The position numbers were made by a program, and so were the translations under genes. Below the pieces are notes generated by a model. That model saw nothing but the letters and a program-made list of their open reading frames with translations, had not been told where the DNA came from and searched no databases. A stretch of 64,000 nucleotides of DNA, taken from contig NC_134465.1 in NCBI RefSeq assembly GCF_047948215.1, positions 40,400,153 through 40,464,152 on the forward strand, in the 5' to 3' direction. Below are positions 11,301 to 22,050 of this stretch, piece by piece (the first letter of the stretch is position 1; every line of letters begins with the position of its first letter). The stretch comes from Lycorma delicatula (taxonomy: Eukaryota > Arthropoda > Insecta > Hemiptera > Fulgoridae).

Positions 11301-11879
11301 TTGTATACTATTTATAAGAATCTGGAGAAAACTATATGAACTTGTTTGCTCTATGTTACTTTATTTAAATATAACAATCATTATCCTAAATTCTTTATGA
11401 ATATGTGGTAGTTGGCGGTCACATAGGAAATGAAGGATTAAGAAAGATTTACAACAAACAAATTTTCTTTTATAAAACTTGAAAAAAAATTTATTTATTT
11501 TAATTTTTATAATTTAATTTTTTTAGTGTACCTTTTACAATCTGTCGGATGATATTACAAAAGAAAAAAAACAAAAACATAAACTAATATTTTCAGATTT
11601 TAATAGGCAAGCTGAAAGTTAAAATAAATTCATTTAATTTTTTTGTATTTTATAAAAAAATCTGTTTATTAGGTTTATAAATTGTCATATTATCTAATTA
11701 TTGTTATCATAAGTAAGTTATCTAAGTATTGTTGTTATAATAAATACTCTATGATAAAAACTCATCTCTGTGTTGAAAATGGACAGAAGAGGAAAATAAG
11801 TGTACTCAGGGAAAATGAAGGAAATACGGACAAGAAGAAAAATAAAGCAAAAAAAGAAATGAAATTGGTGTAGAAATTT

Positions 11880-12170
11880 GTAAGAAAAATATAAAAATTA
11901 AAAAAAAAAAAACAAACCGGAGACTCAAACCCCTAGACCTCTCAGTTATGAACCTGTAGTGCTTCACACTTGGCTGCTGCTGCTGCTCTGATAGGTAGAT
12001 ATACAGATAAGCTAATTAAACACTCAAAAATCTTTAAATTATGTTTACTCCTAAATGGAGCCAAGTTGAAAGCTGCCATTTTGGATTTAAAATAAGGACC
12101 CTCCTCCTACCACCGTACAAAAGAACATTAATAAACAACATTGTAAGCTGACCGCCTATCCTTCTAAGCC
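11880..12170 (-). mobile_element. tRNA-derived SINE (family 3), minus-strand member of an inverted pair
   Basis: Reverse-complement homologue of 11060-11300. On the minus strand it has GGTGGTAGGAGGAGGGTCC, TATTTTAAATCCAAAAT, a (CAG)n run in place of box A, and GGGTTTGAGTCTCCGG as a good box B, then a poly-T/A tail. The two copies face each other with about 580 bp between. Confidence 0.55.
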
Positions 12171-12715
12171 TTGGTTTCTGGGTTGTACCTGAACACACAA
12201 CTTTCATCGTCTTTTATGGTTTTTATGAAAGTTAACTGTTAACAAAATCCATCTTCGGCTGTGTAAGTTCCTTTTTTTTTGTTCAAAGGAGCTTGGAATA
12301 TAAATTTAACAATCACCCTGTTCATACTCAAATCATTTGTTCAAATTTTTTATTTTAAAATTATTACAAATTTTATCATTAAATTTCTATTTAAAACATA
12401 ATAATTTAGAAATAATAATAATTTTAAAAGATGATAATTTAATTTGAAAATAAAAGGAAAACAAAGGGAATAAAGTGTAATATAAAGAAGGAATTAAATA
12501 ACAAGCTAAGTAAACATAATATACCAGAAATTATAGAATTTTGTTATTTAAGGAACAAAATTATAAAGTATGATCAAAGTAATCTGGACATCAGAAGCAG
12601 ACTGGCTCAATCTGTGACAGCTTTCATGAAAAATGTTAATTAATATTTCATCATTGTTACATCACTCTTCCGCTTTTAGAAATTGGATAGTTAATATTTT
12701 TATTTTTGTTTTTAG

Positions 12716-12829
12716 ATGTCTATACCAGGTCTTCCTGTTCCTATTTCCGTATCACTCAATGTGTCAGCACCTCATAATGTTAATGTTACATCACTACCGG
12801 TATCAGCCACTACACTACCAGTATCTGTT
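12716..12829 (+). CDS. Exon 4 of window: Val/Pro-rich segment
   Basis: Acceptor TTTTTAG, donor GTAAGT (full consensus). It holds 38 codons in phase 0 to 0, translating MSIPGLPVPISVSLNVSAPH and then NVNVTSLPVSATTLPVSV. There is an irregular repeat of the type SVS/LPVS, beta-like or disordered. Phase 0 to 0 means the exon could be skipped without shifting the frame. The ATG at its start is internal to the frame and is not evidence of a start. Confidence 0.7.
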
Positions 12830-13255
12830 GTAAGTATTACTGACTTGTGTCTATGTGTATGTGTCATCAAGTGTTCTATAGTAATACCCAGGTTCTGGGC
12901 CTTTATTAAAATGATTATCTTAAAATTTAAATGTTTTTGAAAAGTGTATTTTTACAATAGATTCTGAAAAAAATTTGGAGAACAAGACTACACTCAAAAA
13001 TTGTAAATATTAATTGAAAAATGAACAGTACTTACAAAACATTATAAATGAATATTGTCTGATCAGTGTTTTTAAAACAAAACATTATAAAATGAGTATT
13101 GTCTGTACAATGGTTATAAAAATAATGAAAATAAAAAAACACACAAAACTTGCGTTATTTTAAGTGGTCTGTATAGAAAAACATTCAATTCAGATTATCC
13201 ACAGTGATGTAATGCATACATCTTATAAAGATCAGATAGATAAAAATCTTACAAC

Positions 13256-14055
13256 ACAGTTATAGGACTTTCCCTTCACTGGGCTAAAGCTGTGTTCCAG
13301 GAAAATCCTATGACTGTGGGTTGTTTCTGATGCACGACTTACACACACACAACTTAATTTAAAATATTTATCATTTTATTGGATTATAATATTCTTTCAT
13401 TTATTTAATTCAATGATTCTAACTAAAGCGTGCCTACCTTATTTAATTTGCGTGGGTGTGGTGATACTATCAGCGACAGTCAACTGATTTGTTCAACTTA
13501 CATTGAACAAATTTCGCTTGTATGATTGGTAGACTGGTGTAATCATGAGATACTTTTTTACAGTTTAAATATTAAGTTTATTTAATTCTACTGCTCAGCT
13601 GTGATATCACAACACAGCTAAAAAAATGTTTAGGCAAATATTGTTGTTTTTTAATTATTAACAAATGTGCCTAAGAAAAATATGGCTGTAATTAGGTGAA
13701 ATCTCGAGATACTGAGGGTGACCTTGTCCTACAGCCTCACCCCCTTGACTTTTTAAGTTAAAAATATAATGGCATCAATGCTCCTTATATAGAAGTATTA
13801 TGACTAAGTTTGGTCAAAATTGGTCCAGTAGTTCTGGAGATATAAGATGATTTAGAGGCCAACACTGAACACACACACACACACACACACGTACGTACGT
13901 ACTAACATTAACATCTGGAAAATTTTCGTCCAGTTTTTTTGGTTCCTTGGGTGTCAAAACAACTGGTGAAAACTGCTTATGCCCAAATTTGACCAATTGC
14001 AATACTTTCCCTTCTAGAGGTATAGCTAGATTCTAGTGCTATCTAGATGGGAAAG
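13256..14055 (+). repeat. Dispersed repeat R, copy 1
   Basis: Direct-orientation homologue of 41268-42070. Shared blocks include GGCTAAAGC, GTGGGTTGT.T.TGATGCA, CTTACACACACA, TTTATTTAATTC, GTAGTTCTGGAGATATAAG and GGCCAACA. The copy contains an (AC)11 run at 13869-13890. Compared with copy 2 it lacks about 70 bp carrying a tRNA-like pol III promoter. The class is unknown; it could be a composite SINE or a non-autonomous DNA element. Confidence 0.6.
13869..13900. repeat. (AC)n followed by (GTAC)n microsatellite
   Basis: Eleven AC units and then three GTAC units. It lies inside dispersed repeat R copy 1. The corresponding place in copy 2 (about 41925) has only a degenerate version, so the run expanded in this copy. 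Confidence 0.9.
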
Positions 14056-14649
14056 TAAAAATTTAACTCAAAATAAATAGGGATTAATAAACATTACACC
14101 AGTCAAAGAGATTCCTTCCCATGAATAAAATGTTCTCATTTTTTAAAACTTTCAGAAAATGATTTTTATTAAATTAAAAATTAAAAAAGATTAGATATTA
14201 GCCTCTACTGTTTTTCAACAGTTACATTTCTGAACAAAATTTATAATTTTGAATACAAAATAATTTTGTGAACTGGCAGTGCTGGATCACAGCTGATTTC
14301 TCTAGTATTCTACAGTGTAAGGAGTCAAATGTTCCTTTTTGTAATAAGTCTTTCATTTAGATTGTTCTACCATATCTTAATTGTAGTTTTTGTCTTCACA
14401 AATAAATTTGTAGTCTGCTGTTTTTCCAGGTTTTGTTAAATCTTTTACATTTATGAGAAGGTAAGATGTAAACACAGTTTTCAAGCTGTACGTCACTAAC
14501 ATTAAAGTTCTAATTTTTTAAAAATATTCTTCAACTCATCACTGTACAAAGGAAAATATATAATTTTTGTACATGCTTACTCCAACATTTTTTTTGTGTT
14601 CCTCTGAAGCAAGATTATTTTTTGCTTTGATAGTTTTTCTAATAAATCA

Positions 14650-14688
14650 AATTCAATGATCATCGATGAAATCGATGATCATTGAATT
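14650..14688. repeat. Perfect hairpin, 18-bp arms, 3-nt loop
   Basis: AATTCAATGATCATCGAT, then GAA, then the exact reverse complement. No Rho-independent terminator logic applies in this eukaryotic intron. It is one of several near-perfect short-loop hairpins in the window. Confidence 0.9.
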
Positions 14689-14879
14689 AATGTCTCCACA
14701 GTAGCACACATCTCAGGACGAGTGCTCGGCCTTCCACTCCATAGTGCATCAAGAACATCCCTGTTGCAAAAGTCTTCTCCTATTTCAGTAAAATTTGCCA
14801 TGGCGATGGTGATTTCTTTAAAATGCACAAAGGAGCATTCATAATATTCTCCAGTGTGTGGACATTCGTAGACTCGCAC
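14679..14879 (-). pseudogene. Possible mariner-type transposase N-terminal scrap
   Basis: The minus strand reads ...EIGEDFCNRDVLDALWSGRP followed by ST. The SGRPST phrase is the usual linker between the two DNA-binding helix-turn-helix parts of mariner transposases, here preceded by an acidic ED-V-D segment as expected. The rest of the gene is not visible. A composition coincidence cannot be excluded. Confidence 0.3.
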
Positions 14880-14933
14880 AAACTAACAAACGCTCTTTGA
14901 CAGTGAACGCATTCGTATCTGCTATTGTTCCAC

Positions 14934-15123
14934 ATGGTGAACTGTTCCTTGATTTTGAATTCACTGATTCATACTTATGATCAAGAAATAATTCAATGAA
15001 TCTCTGGTTTATGTTTAACAATTTTTTATTGTCATGAATATAACATTGAAAATATGTATAATTTACTATATGTACATGTTTATCAATCAAATCAGTCTTC
15101 AAAATCAAGGAACAGTTCACCAT
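14934..15123. repeat. 25-bp perfect inverted repeat around a 140-bp spacer
   Basis: Positions 14934-14958 (starting ATGGTGAACTGTTCCTTGAT) are the exact reverse complement of 15099-15123. There is no transposase between them. The right arm ends about 150 bp before the start of a BEL/Pao gag fragment. Confidence 0.85.
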
Positions 15124-15270
15124 ATTTTTTGGTCATCTGGACCGGGTACTACATAAAATTGCAAGAATTCTCATTGGCAATTTCATACGACCAGAGATCA
15201 CAACAGCTAGTTCTACATTATCGTAATATTTTCAATTTACTGTATATGTTTTACATTACTACTATTAACA

Positions 15271-16340
15271 TGAAAAGGGAACAATTCATTAAACAAAGAG
15301 GCCGTCCTAACCAGGATTGACACATTCATTCATAAGTATGATCCCTCATTAGGTGATATTTATATTTTACAAATCAAAATTAGAAATCTTACTGAATTGC
15401 TGAGTAAGTATGACATTATTCAATCAGAAATTGAATTAAAATTCAATGATGGGGCTTTAGATTCAGATCGTATATTAGTAGAAGATTTATGTAATATAGA
15501 ATATAAATTGCAACATTTAATTAATAGCCAGACGAAACCTAGTCAAGAAGTTATTTCAATTACACCAATTAAACAAACACAATCACAGCCTATAAATTTT
15601 CCCATATTTGAAGGTAATGTGTTAGAATGGCAGCTTCATTTTAATATAGTTATTGAGTTAGTACGTAGCAGAGATGACTTAACTAACATCCAAAAATTAC
15701 ATTGTGTACATTCTTCTTTAAAAAATGAAGCCTTAGCTATTATTAAAGATCTCCCAATAACAAATGAAAATTATGTTATACCTCTAGAATTGTTAGAATC
15801 ATGATTTGACAACAAATATTTAACTGCATCTCATAATGCTAATTGCATCATATGGTTAGACTATAAAAACAGAATCAGTAGATAATTTATCAAAATTTAT
15901 TAATGAGATTTCCTCATGTGTCAATTTGTTCAAATCAATGCAACTTCCTGTCAACACATATGAATTTATTGTAGTCCAATTTCTAACACTAAGATTATGG
16001 AGTGAGAAATTATCAAATGAAAGGTTTCTCACATTTAAGTACTTTATAGAGTTTCTTAATTCCAGATGACTACTTTTAGAAAATATTAACTCATTCACTT
16101 CAAACAAGCAAATAAATACAAAAAACAAAACCAAAGATCAAAGTTATAAAAATACAACCAAACCTTTAACCAGATGTTTTAATTTAAATCATAATAAACA
16201 ATATAAAAAACATACTGTTAATTATTATGCTAAATTTAATTTTAATCATTGTTTGAACTGTAACTCAAATCATTATTTGAGTTCACACCGACACACAGGA
16301 CAAACAGCTTTGTTTTTTTATGCCCCTTTTTCTTTGATCT
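15271..16340 (+). pseudogene. BEL/Pao retrotransposon gag fragment (broken)
   Basis: Old retroelement copy in an intron, same strand as the host gene. The longest open stretch is 15397-15804. It contains PINFPIFEGNVLEWQ followed by a helix and LHCVHSSLKNEALAIIKDLP, the hallmark of the gag-associated DUF1759-type region of BEL/Pao elements. Further on, across stops, come an SFDNKYL-like segment and a Cys/His cluster (HCLNCNSNHYLSSH, about 16246-16287) like the second zinc-binding part of these gags. A start-like ATG at 15271 is separated by a frameshift. No protease, RT or integrase follows and no LTR pair was found. Structural role only (nucleocapsid-like RNA binding) and non-functional. Confidence 0.7.
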
Positions 16341-16464
16341 ACAATAGAATATACATTAAGTAATATATCTTTGGTTTAAAGAAATATAATAAAATTGAAT
16401 TAAATATGGTAGCATACTTAGGTTTAGACATAAGTGAATCGATTGATTTTTTTTCATTTTTCAG

Positions 16465-16540
16465 GGCAGTACAATGACGACAGTTGCTGTAACGGCTGCT
16501 AGTCCTGCAGCCACTATGGTTTTTACAAATTCAACTACCG
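16465..16540 (+). CDS. Exon 5 of window: Thr/Val/Ala-rich segment
   Basis: Acceptor TTTTTCAG, donor GTATGT. It holds 25 codons plus one base (phase 0 to 1), translating GSTMTTVAVTAASPAATMVF and then TNSTT. Its last bases, CTACCG before GTATGT, resemble the end of exon 2 (AACCG before GTAAGC) and an internal site in exon 6 (AACCG before GTAAGG). Exons 3-5 together form a 405-nt cassette entering and leaving in phase 1. Confidence 0.7.
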
Positions 16541-17849
16541 GTATGTTTTTTACTTTTTTATTAATTGTGTGTTTTTTAATTTAATTTTTTTTACTAATAT
16601 GTAATTTCTGGACCATAATACTTACTATAGTTTTAGAAAAAAAAAGTTGTAAAAACTAAAATATAATTTAATTAAATTTATTAAAGTTTGAAAAATATTT
16701 GGTTATACCTTTTGTTTTGTAATTATCATTTTCTAATCAAATTAATCGTACTTCAGTATTTAAATGTTCAGTTCACTATTCGCACAAATTTTTATATTAT
16801 TAATTTTATTTTTTTAAGTAAGTTTAAAGACATACACATATGTAAGTTTTCCTGTTGAAATTGATCATATCATTTTGAAACTTCAGAAGTATGTCGAAAT
16901 TTTAAACATAAACTTTTATGTTTTGTATTTCCCAAAAAATAAAAAGATTTTTATGTTAAATTGTTTTAAATAAAGTGGTTATGCAATGCTTGCGAAGTGT
17001 TTAGATTTTTGTCATACGATTCATTGATCATTTAGCTATATGTCACATCGTAGTCTTGATGAAATAGTAAGTTCGGATATGAACAGGTAATGAAAAGATG
17101 TAGAGAAATAAATCACCATTAATTGTTTGGGCAAAGAATAAAAAGACTCATTATTTCTCTTCAGAATGTTATACTTTTTGATCATTATGGGAATTTTGTG
17201 TATAGCATATGAGTTTTAAAAATATTTTTAAATGTTTATTTTGTGATTTTATGTAATCTGATTAGTCAAATCATAGTTTATTTGTACCCATTTTTAATGA
17301 TTTGAAGCCACAGCATAACATAAATTCAATTGTTTGTTGTGTTCATTTTAATAACCTTTGTCGCTTAAATGGGAAACAAAATGATTTTTTTAGTAATAAT
17401 TTTCTATTATGAACATGAATTTTACTTTGTATTTGCAGTATTTTTTACTGTAGCAATGAATCAAAAGTACTGACCTCATGTAATACATTGTTTATTTACA
17501 GTACAGATGTAACAATAATAACAATATGGAACTAAGTGATATCTTAGTATGATCTCTTAGTTGTGTATTTGTTCTGTAGATGTAATGTATAAACTTACTG
17601 ATTAACGAACAGCAGTACTTCTTATCTCAGTTTTCTTGTGGAATTTCATACCAGTTTTTTGTCTTTCCATTCTGCTGTTTTATTATTTATTGTACCTCTG
17701 TATTCATATTTATATATACATAACAATAAGAAAGTTATATGGTATCAGATTTGCAGTGATTGTTTTCATATATTTCAGTTTGCAATCTATTGTTGTAGTA
17801 AAGTGAGAACAGAGAACCTTAAACTGTTACATGTGTTAGGTATTACATA

Positions 17850-19090
17850 CGGGTGTGAGAGAAAAGTAATGAGACTGACTTTTTACTTACCAAAGTTTTT
17901 ATTTTTTTCAAACAACAATATTATCCCCTTCAAAGTAGTTCCCTTGGGCAACTATACACCGGTGGAGTCGTTGTTCCCACTCCTGATAGCAGTGCTGGAA
18001 GGCTTCAACTGGTAGGGCTTTTAACTGGTCGGTCACAGTCTTCTGAATGTTCTCCAGAGTTCCAAAATGACGCCCTTTTAAGGCATGTTTCAATTTCTGG
18101 AAAAGGAAAAAGTCACAAGGACTCAAATCAGGTGAATAAGGGGGTTGAGGAACTGTAGGAATGCATTTTGAGGTCAAAAATTCCCTGATGGAAATAGCCG
18201 TGTGACATGGGCATTGTTATGATGAAGCATCCACTTATCTGCAATGTCTGGTTTCACGCGAATCACTCTTTTCCTGAGCCTTTCAAGGACACCTTTGTAA
18301 AACGCTTGGTTGATAGTTTGTCCTGGAGGAACAAATTCTTTATGCACGATATCCCTACTGTCAAAAAAAGCAAATCAGCATGGTTTTGATCTTTGATTTG
18401 CTCATTCGACATTTTTTCGGTCAAGGAGATAAAGGAGCATGTCACTCTTCGCTTTGCCGCTTTGTTTCAGGATCGTACTCAGATATTTAGGATACATCAC
18501 CTGTGATCATGTGATTGAAGAATTCTTGGTCATTGTCAATCCTCTCAAGAAGATCAACGCACACGTTTCTTCGATTGTCATTTTGTTCCGTTGTGAGGTT
18601 TTTCAGCACTGATTTTGCACAAATCTTTCGCATGTCCAAATCGTCAGTCAGAATTTGATGTACAGTGAAAGTATTTAAATTTAACTGTTCACTCATCATC
18701 CTTATTGTTAAACAACAGTCTGATCTCACAGGAACCCTCACACGCTCAACGTTTTTGTCAGATTTTGAAGTTGAAGGTCTCCCTGAGCGAGGTTGATCTT
18801 CAACACGTTCTCGGCTTTCCAAAAATGATTTGTGCCAGTGGAAAACTTGTGTTCTTGATAAGTAATGTTTCCATAGGCCTGTTTTATCTTTTCAAAGGTC
18901 ACACTCGCAGATTCCCCAAGTTTAACACAAAACTTGATTGCACAACGTTGCTCTAAATTCTGATGCTCCATTTTGGTAATGCACAATAAAAACACAACTT
19001 CATTGATGGCGCTCTCAAAAATAATGTGTTGGCTGAACGGAGTTGAAATTCATACTGAGCATGATCTCATTATTTTTCTCACACACCTCA
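17850..19090. mobile_element. Nearly full-length mariner element with TA target site
   Basis: The ends are inverted repeats of about 28 bp. The left reads CGGGTGTGAGAGAAAAGTAA; the right, reversed, reads TGAGGTGTGTGAGAAAAATA. Both are flanked by TA (17848-17849 and 19091-19092). At 1241 bp it is of typical mariner length. The transposase reads on the minus strand, opposite to the host gene. Confidence 0.85.
17908..18971 (-). pseudogene. Broken mariner (DD34D) transposase with second catalytic Asp changed to Asn
   Basis: Enzyme of cut-and-paste DNA transposition. The start ATG at 18971 gives MEHQNLEQRCAIKFCVKLGE, followed by the first helix-turn-helix. SGRPSTS lies in the linker, and the second helix-turn-helix is at MMSEQLNLNTFTVHQIL. 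The first catalytic Asp is present in HMITGD. The second sits in WMLHHNNA, where the usual HHDNA has Asn (codon 18216-18218). The third is present in YSPDLSPCDFFLF (codon 18112-18114). The last two codons are 104 nt apart, one base short of 34 intervening residues, so a single-base deletion lies between. Stops also occur after the first Asp. The C-terminal 89 codons (17908-18177) are still open. Non-functional. Confidence 0.85.
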
Positions 19091-20689
19091 TATATCTTTT
19101 ATTTATGCAAAACCTGCAAGTCAGCTCTTGTGTCGTGAAAGAGGTGAGTAGTCTGACTTACAGAATCAAATTTTATACGAGGAGGAAGGAAACTCCAAAA
19201 ATCAGAACTCTTTTCCACTGAAATTCATTGTATTCTTGGATAAGAGATGTAGCAGTCTCATTGGGTATAATCTAAATCCTGGATTTTCTTTATAGTTCCA
19301 TAATTGTCAGTGAGAACTTAGCATGACAATGTCCAGTCTTAGAATAATGATACATTTCTTTATACTTGATCTGTTCAATCTTAGTAAGGAATGATAAAGG
19401 TTTTTAAAATATTAATAATAATAAAAAAAAAAATCTGTACATTTGTATTTTGCAATAGCTCCTTATTTCATTAGAAACCCTCTGTAGTAACTATTATCCT
19501 GGCCAAGACAGTACTAATCCTACATCCCAGTTCTACTGACCTGATGGATTGCTCCTACTGAATGGATTGTTTGCTCCTTTCTTGATCAGAAAACCACCTT
19601 CTTGTTTCTCTTTCCTGACTGCCCTCACTTATTGTGAAATTCTTCATCATTAAGGAATGAGGGTTCAAAAATTATTTTGTGAAAGTTCAAAGTTAAGATG
19701 CTTTAGTAGTACCCGACTGACTGAAAATAAATTATGATTACTTATTTATACACCTTGTCTCCAGACGCTGGCAGATGCCCCTAAAAATTGCAATTATTTT
19801 AGTCTGAAAAACTGTTGTGTATTTCCCAAGGCTGATTCTATGGGTGTCTTAAGTGTTCATCAAAGATCCTAGGACCAGCATTCTGTTGATTAATAATTGC
19901 CCGGAATAACAAACATCTTCTTGTGTCAGTTTTGTTTAACTCTAGTCATGTCGATTGTTATCTTAAAGAAATTTTAAATTAAAACCTTTTACACCATATG
20001 GTAAGTTAGACTGTATGGTGTAAAGGGTATATTCAGATAAGAGTTTTAAGAAATAAAAAAACGTTATAAGAAATATAACAACTAAATATAATATAATCTA
20101 ACATAAAATATAAATATAATATAACAACTAAACGAGTTATAGAAAAAGAATTATAAGAAATGATTAATGAGATTATTTTTTCTCCCAAGCCTAGAATAGT
20201 ATGTTAAGCAACCATTCTTACCTCATCTAGAATGCTAAGGCCAAGTGTAATTAGGCCCTACTGTGTTTCATGACCGTCTATTATCTTACTTTTAAGAGCT
20301 CCAGAGTTAAGATAATTAACTAATCTTTGTAAACTTGCCAAGTGCCTGCTCTCTACAAATGTGATTTAATCTTGCCTTATAGATTCAAACATTTTAGCAG
20401 CTTATGTACTAGGTCAGACAAATTTAGACCAGACTTTTTTTTTACATTTTTTTTTAATGTTAATAACTTTTACAGAATAAAAACAAAATGAATTTTTGCT
20501 TTTCTCTGTAGTTGCCCTGAAGTTCTACTTAATTTGTAGAGTGCTTATACAGGATCCCTTCTTCATAAAACGTTTGAGAATGTGTCACAAGCCAGCTGTA
20601 CATAAGTTCTATTTATTGTCACTCTGGAATTGATTTCCTCTGAGTACTTCTTTCAATGATCAAACAAAAAGTAATTGCTGAGCATATGG

Positions 20690-21500
20690 AGAATTTTTGT
20701 AATGTTTCCCAGTAAATTTTTTTCACTTTATTTGGCATATATTGGTTGTGTGAGGCCTGGCATTGTAGTGAGGAAGAATCACTTCTCTAATTGGCTAATG
20801 GTATCTATAGTGCATTCACTTTTTCCAAGAGCAGTACAGTGTGTCTTTCCACTGTCTAAAAGATGGTTGTGAGTACTTTTTTAGTTGACAGATGCATTTT
20901 TACCTTTACATGACAAGGCTCTCCATTTCCACACCACTCCATATTTGAAGATTTTCACTCAGGGATGCACATTAGTACATGTAACATGTAACTAATCAAA
21001 AAATTATTACTCTCTCGTAAAAATTGATTCAGGAGCTTTTGACAAATTTCCTGTTGAGCTTGTTTCTGGTTTTGGCTTAAAAATCTGTGAACCTGCTGCA
21101 AAAAATTGTGAAACTCAAGGTGCTTTGTGATAATAGAATGGGCACTTCCATGACTGATATCCACTTTCTAATCAATTTCATCAATCGTAACATCCTGATT
21201 GTCTTTAATGAGTTCATTCATTAAATCAATCGATGAGATCGATCGAATGTTGTCATCCGTCACACTTGTCCTTGAACATCTATTGTGACTCTCATTTTCT
21301 TCACCTTCATGCTTTCTATTAGATTTAATTACTGGGCCGGTTTAGACTTGGGTACATTATGTCGTATCATAAAACTTTGCAAGCAGTATAATCAAAATTT
21401 CAGAGGGTTTGATGTCCTTATGCATAGGAAACTTCATGATAATTTGTTGCTCAACCAGTAATGGAACATCTTGCTCTGACATGATGTTACTGACCAGAGA
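20690..21500 (-). pseudogene. Second, more decayed mariner-type transposase remnant
   Basis: Read from high to low coordinates. First KDIKPSEILIILLAKFYDTT (21357-21430), an N-terminal helix-turn-helix. Then RTSVTDDNIRSI (about 21240-21280), the linker. Then IDEI..KVDISHGSAHSIITKHL (21120-21190) and FLSQNQKQAQQEICQKLLNQ. After 20955 the reading is broken and degenerates, with scraps resembling the block around the second Asp. It is antisense to the host gene, and the catalytic residues cannot be assigned with confidence. Ends not found. Confidence 0.6.
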
Positions 21501-21714
21501 TACACAAATGCCAAGGTGGCTAGAGTGGTCTATCCCCTTCCTATACTTCCCACTGTTCACTTCCTTCTGTGCCAGCTCACTCATGTTCATCCACAAGCAT
21601 TAAAGACAAAAATCCAATTTATATTAAACATTCATACTAATTTAATTAAAAATGCCTCAAAATATTTAGTTTTCCCATTGGTACATATATATAAAACTCA
21701 TATTTTGAATTAAG

Positions 21715-22050
21715 AATATGTCTATATCATTTTAAAATTGGTGAAATTGTCTTGATACATAAAGCCAGAAATAAAAATAATGCAAATAACTACCAATCAG
21801 TTTCATTAATTTCTAATTTCACAAATACTTGTGAAAAACTCTTACACAAAAAAAAAAATTTCTACATAACTTGAAGTACTTTTTCAATATTGTTTTAGAA
21901 AATTTGAAAAAGAGTAAGTGCAAAAGATGCTATTGCTAAAGTCATTGAACTAATTTATGAAAACTTAGATAAAGGAATACCCATTGCTGCTGTGTTTTTT
22001 TAGACTTAGCAAAAGCCATTGACATTATGAATCATAAAAAACTAAAAGGT
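21715..22050 (+). pseudogene. LINE reverse-transcriptase fragment (palm/fingers only)
   Basis: Plus-strand readings across frames: GEIVLIHKARNKNNANNY, SVSLISNF, SAKDAIAKVIELIYENLDKG, and IPIAAVFF then a shifted LDLAKAIDIMNH. These are RT motifs 1, 2 and A of Jockey/R1-like elements. The fragment ends abruptly after motif A at a sequence change near 22050. It is of the same general type as the remnant at 3670-4905, which stops where this one begins, so they could be separated pieces of one family. Confidence 0.6.

Larger units (their letters stand above)
9746..12715. other. 3.0-kb intron carrying SINEs
   Basis: Holds a SINE with intact target duplication (10351-10587) and an inverted pair of a second SINE family (11060-11300 and 11880-12170). 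The rest (9900-10330, 10610-11050 and 12180-12700) is AT-rich with nothing I can name. Confidence 0.6.
12830..16464. other. 3.6-kb intron with a dispersed repeat and a BEL/Pao fragment
   Basis: Contains repeat copy 1 (13256-14055), an (AC)11 microsatellite, an 18-bp-arm hairpin, a possible transposase scrap and a BEL/Pao gag remnant; all are annotated separately. The stretches 12830-13250 and 14060-14640 show nothing recognisable. The acceptor at 16463-16464 follows a long pyrimidine tract. Confidence 0.6.

Noticed and set aside
12633..12833. Alternative reading overlapping exon 4 in another frame
   Set aside because: It runs through the acceptor and does not fit the phase of neighbouring exons.
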